Below, piece after piece: positions 57,660 to 64,000 of a DNA stretch of 64,000 nt. Source of the stretch: Castanea sativa (Eukaryota > Streptophyta > Magnoliopsida > Fagales > Fagaceae). The notes under the pieces were generated by a model. It saw only the letters and a program-made list of their open reading frames with translations, ran no database searches and had not been told where the DNA came from. Both the position numbers and the translations under genes were made by a program. The DNA lies in assembly GCF_040712315.1 (NCBI RefSeq), contig NC_134023.1, positions 18,423,442-18,487,441 on the forward strand, read 5' to 3'. Position 1 is the stretch's first letter, and each line of letters begins with the position of its first letter.

Positions 57660-60163
57660 GGTTGGCATTATTTCTATGTTTACTACGATGGGGAGGCATA
57701 ATATCATGACTCACATGGATTGTCATACCGAGGCCCTTCGCAAAAGCAAAAGTTTATTAAACTGAAACGTGGGATACACATTAAAAATTTATGAAGGAAG
57801 ATAATGACAGCTTTAAGGTTGGACCATGATTTGCATAACATATCAATAATGTATCATGTTCCTTGGCAAGAAGACCTAAGTTTTCTACAATTTAATACAC
57901 TTACTATGCGACATTAATGTGGATATGACGTGGGCTGTGATTAAGTGGACACCTCAATCCATAGCTTTTGACTTGTATGTAACTGTTGAGGCAATTGGAT
58001 TTCATGTTAGCAAAGGTTCGCAACATACTAATGGAGCTGAAGAGCTACAATCACTACTAGTTGATGCATTTTATGCATTTGCACAAGACACCCCTTTGCC
58101 CTACAACATTCAACCGTGTCATTAAGTTAATATGAATAATATTGAAGAAGCTGAAGTATTAGCGGCAGTACACACGAATAAGGTATGCGGTTCAAGTCAC
58201 AGAAATGAATATGTTCAAAACAATGTGGATGAGGCATACGATATTAATTCTAGTTGAGATGTGTACGAAGAGTTCATTGATAATGATGGTGTAAAGGACA
58301 ATGTTGAATTCTTGGATGAACTACATGTGGAAGACAAAATGGAGCCATGCCCCATTCCGAATCCTACACCCAAATGGTTCACAGCAAATATGTGGGATAA
58401 TATTCATGATCCATCACCTTCTATGAAAACGTGTGTAACGAGTTGGCAGAAAGGGGACCAACCGACTAAGGGGATATAACATGCATTATATATGTATTCT
58501 ATGGAGCATAATAAGAAATATAACTCCATCAAGTCTGACTTCGATAGGCTAGTAGTGAGTTATGTACATGATGCATGTCCAAGGTCAATTCGAACTATTT
58601 GTAGCAAGAAACATAAGTTATGGAATCTCACAACATGTAAGGGTCCCAACACTTGTTCATCACTACAGGTAGATTGTGATGGTAGGATGATGGATTCCAA
58701 GTTCCTTGCTGTCACACTTAAGACATATGAATGAGAAGACATTTCAAGAATGGTACCATACTTACACAGTCTTGTGTATGCAAAGCACTCCCATTGGGTA
58801 TCTCACTACAAGGTATGGAACACAAAACAGAAGGTCGTTGCAGCAATATACGGGGATTTTATAGAGTTATATGCAGAATTGCCTCGTTTTCTAGTGGCAC
58901 TAAAAGATGCAAATTCAAATACAGTGCATAAGTTAAATGTGGACAGCCATGGTGTGCCATGAATTTGTTTATTTAACTGTGTATTTTGGGCTTTTAGTCC
59001 GTGTATTGAAGGGTTCTAGCATTGCAAGCCTGTTATAAGCATTGATGCAACACACCTTTATGGCAAATATAAAGAGAAGCAGTTGATAGCAATGGCAACA
59101 GATGGTAACAACAAGATTTATCTACTTGCCTTTTCCGTTGTTGAGAGTGAGAGCAAGGAGTCCTGGGGTTGGTTTTTGGCATGCCTAAGATTATATGTTA
59201 CAAACTGAAATAATCTTTGCATCATCTCTAACAGACATTCTGGGATAAAAGCTTGCTTTAATGACACTAGTCATACTTATTTGCAACTTGACAAGACCCA
59301 TCACCGGTACTGCCTTCGTCATTTAGCTCGTAATGTAAACACTAAATGAAAAGATCCAGAGTTAAAGAACTCGGTATGCAAGGCAGCAAATGCAAATTAG
59401 GTTAGAAAGTTTGAAGCAACATTGGAATTAATTCACAATGTCAAGGAAGCAGCCTATAGATATCTTAAAGCAAAGGCCAAAGAAAAGTGGACACTTGCAC
59501 ACGACAACGGACGTCGATATGAGGCAATGACAACCAACCTATCGAAGTGTTTCAATGGTGTACTCAAAGGTGCACGCAGCCTACCCATAACTACAATGGT
59601 AAGATTCACATATTTCAAAGTGAACTCTTATTTTAATCATCATCACAATCAAACTCTTGATCAATTGGACGCAGGTCAAGAATGGTGTAAATATGCCATG
59701 TCAAGATTTGTGAGAAACGAAGCTAAGGCCAAAGATCATATGGTAATAAGGATGTGCGTGCAAGCACATTTATATCAAGTTGATACATCATATAATCCTA
59801 TGAGTATTGGTGGGGGACAACATACACAAAGTTAATCTTTAGGAAATGACATGCACATGCGGGAAATAGACAATATATAAGATCCCTTGTTCACATGTAA
59901 TAGCAGTTTGTACTAATTATAAACATGATGCGCAATAGTTTATTGACCTTGGATATAGCATGACCAAACAATACCACAGCTATGAACATGTTTTCCAACC
60001 ATTGAAAGACAAATTATCATGCCCAAATCCAGAAGAAACTACAACAATGATGCCCAATCCGCAATTGATCAAGAAGAAAAGTCAACCTGTATCTACAAGA
60101 ATTAGGAATGAGATGGATAAGAATGATAAGGAGTTGCTAACCTCTCTGATGAGTCAAAAATAA
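57660..60163 (+). pseudogene. MuDR-type MULE transposase (mudrA)
   Basis: The N-terminal region (YYDGEA-like motif, SYRGPSQKQKFIKLKRG, then TWAVIKWTPQSIAFDLYV) is followed by the MuDR DNA-binding zinc region (CPRSIRTICSKKHKLWNLTT and SSLQVDCDGRMMDSKF). Next come VSHYKVWNTKQKVVAAIYG, and the catalytic core: DATHLYGKYKEKQLIAMATD, then SKESWGWFLACLR and THHRYCLRHLARN. A SWIM zinc finger remnant (CTCGK ... IPCSHVIAVC) lies near 59850-59920. At least a dozen stops and several frameshifts interrupt it. The enzyme would cut MULE ends and generate 9-bp target duplications. Dead copy; terminal inverted repeats were not found. Confidence 0.85.
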
Positions 60164-60613
60164 CACGGGATCGTCATTCCGTGTCTATGACGATCCGAGC
60201 AAGCGTTACGCATTTTTTTTTGCATGCGTTGATGATAAAAAGTAACTGACAGAGCAATGGTAACAAGTGAGCTATGTACTTCGAAGGACACATTCATGAC
60301 ACACTAGTCATTGCCCATAAATGCCAAAATTCATTATCCATAAAGACGGGAAGACAACTATAATAGAAGGCGACAACATAATCCGAAGGTACACACAAAT
60401 ACTTACCCAAAAACCGCTCCAAGTCATTTTTCTCTCTACATCATTCTCTTCCTTTCTGACTTAAGCATCGGAGTGTTTTTGGCAAACACCACACCAATGT
60501 ATTACACTTCTTTCTCAGGTTTTCTTGCAGGTTTGGACCACAAACACAACCCACCACGGGATCGTCCGTCCAGTGAGACGAGGTCCTCAAGTTGGTGATT
60601 TTTCGCATCATCA
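60150..60613 (+). mobile_element. 5' LTR of Gypsy element, left limit uncertain
   Basis: The right limit is set by GCATCATCA directly before the primer/leader motif TTTGGCGCCG. Inside are CATCGGAGTGTTTTTGGCAA, the diverged form of the block shared with the other Gypsy LTRs, and a CT-rich transcript start region. The left limit is a guess: TGATGAGTCAAAAAT at 60149 or a TG slightly downstream, because the 3' LTR lies outside the window. Confidence 0.5.
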
Positions 60614-60627
60614 GTTTGGCGCCGTTT

Positions 60628-61916
60628 ATGGGAAACACTGATCATTCAAAGTTGTCTTCACTAAGTGACAAAAGAGAAACTTGTAGCACGAGATTGATGC
60701 TGAACAAGCTACACAACAAACCCAAGCCCTAACAGTCACCTTTGAAGAAGTGACTCACTAGAATGAAGAACTACGGAGAACTGCTAAATCCTAGAACGAG
60801 GAACGACAGCGGATCCTAGAGAACCAGAATGAAGAAGAGCGCTGAAGGATCAAAGGAAACCATAATGAGGAAGGATCGGATAGCCAGGCGAACAGAAGGA
60901 CGAGAACGCCAGAAGAAAACTCGTCCAGGATGGAAAGCGAGCTTCGCAGCATAAGGAGGGAGATGGACGAACTCAGGAATGTGGTAAAAGACAGAGCCTT
61001 GGAGAACTTGGACGGAATGATCTGAAGGATGGACTCACCATTTACCATAAAAGTGTTGAACCATCCACTCCCACCAAAGATTTGCCTTCCCCAATTGGAG
61101 TCCTTTGACGACTCAAGAGATCCCTTAGATCACATTGAGTTGTTCAAGACTTTGATGCTCTTACAGATGACCCCAGACAAAGTAATGTGCAGGGCCTTCC
61201 CAACAACGCTGAAGGGTGCAACCAGGGTGTGGTTTGGCAAACTACCATCAGGCACCATTGCGAACTTTGATCAGCCCAGTAAAGGTTTTGTTTGTCACTT
61301 CATTGGCGGACAATGACGTAAGAAGCTAACTGGGCATCTTCTCAACATAAGCCAGGTAGAGGGAGAATCGCTAAGACAATACGTGACACGCTTCAACAAA
61401 GAGTTTCTACAAGTGGATGAAGCGGAAGACCAAGTGATCCTGACAACCTTCCAAGCAGGACTGCTACCAAGAGACTTCTTCTTCTCAATCACTAAGAGTC
61501 CGCCGAAAATAGTAGCAGAATTACTTCACTAGGCCTAGAAGTATATGAACGCAAAGGACGAGGTAATAGCTAAAGGAGTGATGACTAAAATGAAAAGAGA
61601 CGAAGGAACCAATCACAACCCTAATAGGAAGAAGGAAACACGGGGTATTGGGCATGCATTGGATAAAAGGAAGAACCTTCTAGATCGAAGACCTAAGTTT
61701 ACTAGTTTCACTCCTCTAGTAATGCCAATCGAGCAAGTATTGATGCAAATAAAGAAAGAACCTTCTCTGCAATGGCCTAAACCCATTCACGCTCTAGCAG
61801 AAGTTAGAGACAAAAGCAAGTATTGCAGATATTACCAAGACCATAAGCATCGCACTAATGAATGCAGACATCTGAAGGACCAAGTAGAAACATTAATCAT
61901 TCAGGGAAAGTTGTAG
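60628..61916 (+). pseudogene. Gypsy gag
   Basis: After an ATG at 60628 and a basic, poorly conserved leader with stops (RIARRTEGRERQKKTRP), the Retrotrans_gag domain is clear: PLDHIELFKTLMLLQ, AFPTTLKGATRVWFGKLP, then after a stop LNISQVEGESLRQYVTRFN and ILTTFQAGLLPRDFF. A following basic segment ends with a degenerate zinc knuckle (CRYYQDHKHRTNECRHLKDQ). Gag forms the cytoplasmic particle. One frameshift and at least three stops inactivate it. Confidence 0.85.
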
Positions 61917-62017
61917 AAGTTTGTACGAAGAACAAAGCCATATAGAAGACAACAGAGTGACGAGAACGAAAGGGAGTCAAAGACAGGGGCAATAAAGCCC
62001 CCATAGGAGAAATAAGG

Positions 62018-62454
62018 ATGATCTCAAGAGGATCAATAGCAGGAGGATCCTCCAAATCACTAAAGAAGGCATATGCTAAGGAAGTAAACAGCGTACACTC
62101 ACGGCTCCTACCTTCAAAAAATCCTAGATGCAGCGAACCAGACATCGCCTTTTCTGAGAATGACGCTCGTGGCATTAGAAAACCCCATGATGATCCACTA
62201 GTTATAATACTTAGGATGGAAGAGTTCAACATGCATCGGGTACTGATAGATAATGGAAGCTCAGCAAACATCATCTATCTGCCCGCCTTCTAACAAATGA
62301 AGCTGGACAATGAAAGGTTACGACCATTCACTTCCCCATTGGTGAGTTTCACCAAGGATAGGGTTATTCCCAAAGGCATTGTTAAGCTAACCATAATTGC
62401 AGGCATTTATCCAGCCCAAGTCTGCAAGGAGATTGATTTCCTTATGGTAGATTG
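62018..62454 (+). pseudogene. Gypsy aspartic protease region, 5' part
   Basis: RVLIDNGSSANIIYLPAF is the retropepsin active-site region in its plant Gypsy form (DNGSSA). A stop follows directly, then [20 protein letters not shown] and EIDFLMVDC. There the frame is broken by the solo LTR, and it continues at 63834. Confidence 0.85.
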
Positions 62455-63833
62455 TGCTGGAGAAAACTGGTTTTGTATCTCATACAAAACACATAGCGGA
62501 AGCAACAAACAAGGATCTATTTCATTCATGATTGATAACATGCACTATGTAAATTTCAGAATTTAAGAACAAGATAGCGTACCTTGGTGTGGAGAAATTC
62601 AAAACAAATATTAGAAGCACTTGGGAACACTTTTAATCTTCACTTCAATTCCACTTTACGCCCAAGATGTGTGGTTTCTCAATCAGTTTTCAAAGGGAGA
62701 ATGAAAGTGTGTCTCACATTCTCTCACACACCATTTCTTATTCTTTTCTAATCTCTTCTAATAAAAATTATGTATGTTTCTCCCTTTATAACTAACTGAT
62801 TATCTAATTGGGCTGGCCTATTGGGCCTTTCCAATTGGGCTTTAGTGTGTGGCTTGGAGTGGGACCAAAAAGTGACCAATAAGACACTAGCTCCAATGGG
62901 CCTTGGGCTTTTCCGTCAACTCTTGACAAGTCCAAAGTTATCATTAATTATATTTAATACCACTATATAAATATAATTGCACTCTAGGCCTTATTAATAA
63001 ATTATATCCCAAGACTTTATTATGCATGCAACCCCTTCATTAAAATATTCGTAGTAATCCAAAGTCATGAATATAGACTGCCACTTTGAAGATTACTACA
63101 TCTTAATCCTTGAGTACCCGATTTAATCCTTTATGTTATTCGTCATATATTTATGAAATCCAATTTCATAAATATATACTTTAGTAACTCTTTACTAAAG
63201 TGGTTTGGCCCAACACTCTGAATAACTAAATCCATTAAACTTATCTCAAGGGAATATTTTGTATCTCCATTAAGAGACTATGAATTCCATCTTGAGAATA
63301 TATGTTCCATCAACACTAAGTGCAGATGCCCAACATACTGAGGTTTTGACCGTAACTAATAGATCTCACTCCTGATATATCAAAGTAACCTACATCTCAT
63401 GATCAGGTCCATTATTCTCTCAGGATTTAGAGTTGATGTAAATAGAAGTCATGAGATTTATTATTCATTTGACAGTCGTTAGGAGAATAATAAATCTCAC
63501 AGCGGTCCAATTCAATATGACTTAACTCTTAAAACATATCAACATACCAACTAGAAGTCTCCACTTCCATGATCAAGACAAATCATCTTAGTTGATATGT
63601 TATAGTCTTCGCAGATGAAACGCCCAATTTCATCACCGACTACAAACTAAACTTCTAAGTTTACAAAGAGCTTGTGATTTATATCTTCTGTGACTTTTCA
63701 CATAAATCACATACAATGCATTTCATGGACTATGATAATATCTTAGTTCATTTATAGATAGTCTCATATAATTAAACAATTTAATTATTAAATACATGCC
63801 AATAAATTGGGTTTTAGGGCATAAACCCCAACA
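62455..63833 (-). mobile_element. 1.4-kb solo LTR inside the Gypsy protease region
   Basis: The segment reads TGCTGG ... CCAACA on the plus strand, so TG...CA in both senses, with perfect GATTG duplications at 62450-62454 and 63834-63838. The minus strand begins TGTTGGGGTTTATGCCCTAA and has a TATA-like TTATAAAGGGAG near 62790, so the LTR points leftward. It contains no coding domain. The type looks Copia-like, which is from memory. Confidence 0.9.
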
Positions 63834-64000
63834 GATTGCCCATCGACATACAACATCATCCTTGGACGACCAACGCTCAACAAGTTGAAAGCTGCAACGT
63901 TGACCTATTATCTAAAGGTTAAATTCCCTACAGCCCACGGCATAGGGGAAATCAGGGGAGACCAAGTCCTTGCATGAGAATGCTATCAAGCCACCCTAGC
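63834..64000 (+). pseudogene. Gypsy protease-RT linker, continues past the window
   Basis: After the solo LTR the frame resumes with [17 protein letters not shown] and [16 protein letters not shown], the conserved linker between protease and reverse transcriptase of plant Gypsy polyproteins. A TGA follows soon after. The rest lies outside the window. Confidence 0.85.

Larger units (their letters stand above)
60614..64000 (+). mobile_element. Gypsy retrotransposon, 5' half, runs off the window
   Basis: The leader GTTTGGCGCCGTTTATGGGA is followed by gag and protease in the order of Ty3/Gypsy elements. The coding part is interrupted by a solo LTR (62455-63833) and resumes at 63834, continuing to the window end. 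Reverse transcriptase and integrase would lie beyond. Many stops show that it is inactive. Confidence 0.85.

Noticed and set aside
1..64000. CRISPR array, operon or prophage
   Set aside because: No regularly spaced short repeats, no polycistronic gene order and only eukaryotic gene and transposon signatures are present.

Overview
This looks like chromosomal DNA of a woody eudicot. It is AT-rich and intron/retroelement-type, with one clear plant gene and many plant transposons. Several repeats, such as the tRNA-derived SINE and the LTR ends, remind me of Fagaceae (oak, chestnut, beech), but that is recall and was not tested. There is no bacterial or phage content.

The only intact protein-coding gene I can support is an intronless 9-cis-epoxycarotenoid dioxygenase (NCED), the committed step of abscisic acid synthesis. 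It lies on the minus strand at 2563-4404. It has a TATA box, a leader without upstream ATGs and two CACGTG boxes in its promoter. One further open frame, at 25967-26164 on the minus strand, could encode a small secreted peptide and is listed as a candidate only.

Everything else is transposon strata. 5-13 kb holds a 345-bp two-LTR element, two hAT-type elements (one carrying a Stowaway MITE), a MITE inserted in one arm of a tandem duplication, a SINE and several local duplications. 13.4-19.8 kb is a dense cluster of non-autonomous Helitrons, some abutting end to end and one pair forming a palindrome. 19.8-20.8 kb is a terminal-inverted-repeat element that has captured the last exon of a vacuolar ATPase subunit c gene. 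20.8-27.5 kb is mostly featureless apart from a hairpin MITE. 27.6-30.3 kb is a TAA-flanked PIF/Harbinger-type element with a probable LTR inside.

30.5-38.3 kb is a decayed L1-type LINE split by a hAT MITE and two solo LTRs whose target duplications still let the LINE reading frame be followed across the insertions. 38.7-40.3 kb is a TRIM retrotransposon in the unusual form LTR-internal-LTR-internal-LTR with a perfect outer target duplication. 40.9-42.2 kb has a MITE and a degenerate Copia-type LTR. 42-51 kb is mostly unexplained, with a perfect hairpin MITE at 47.9 kb. 51.2-53.4 kb is a non-autonomous CACTA element holding a fragment of the same Copia LTR family. 54-64 kb contains a broken plant mobile domain gene, a solo LTR with perfect target duplication, a dead MULE transposase gene and the 5' half of a Gypsy element that is itself interrupted by a 1.4-kb solo LTR.

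Apart from NCED no functional pathway is encoded. The main value of the window is a readable history of nested insertions, because many target-site duplications and two paralogous empty sites survive. Boundaries were read by eye; no alignment or database search was run.
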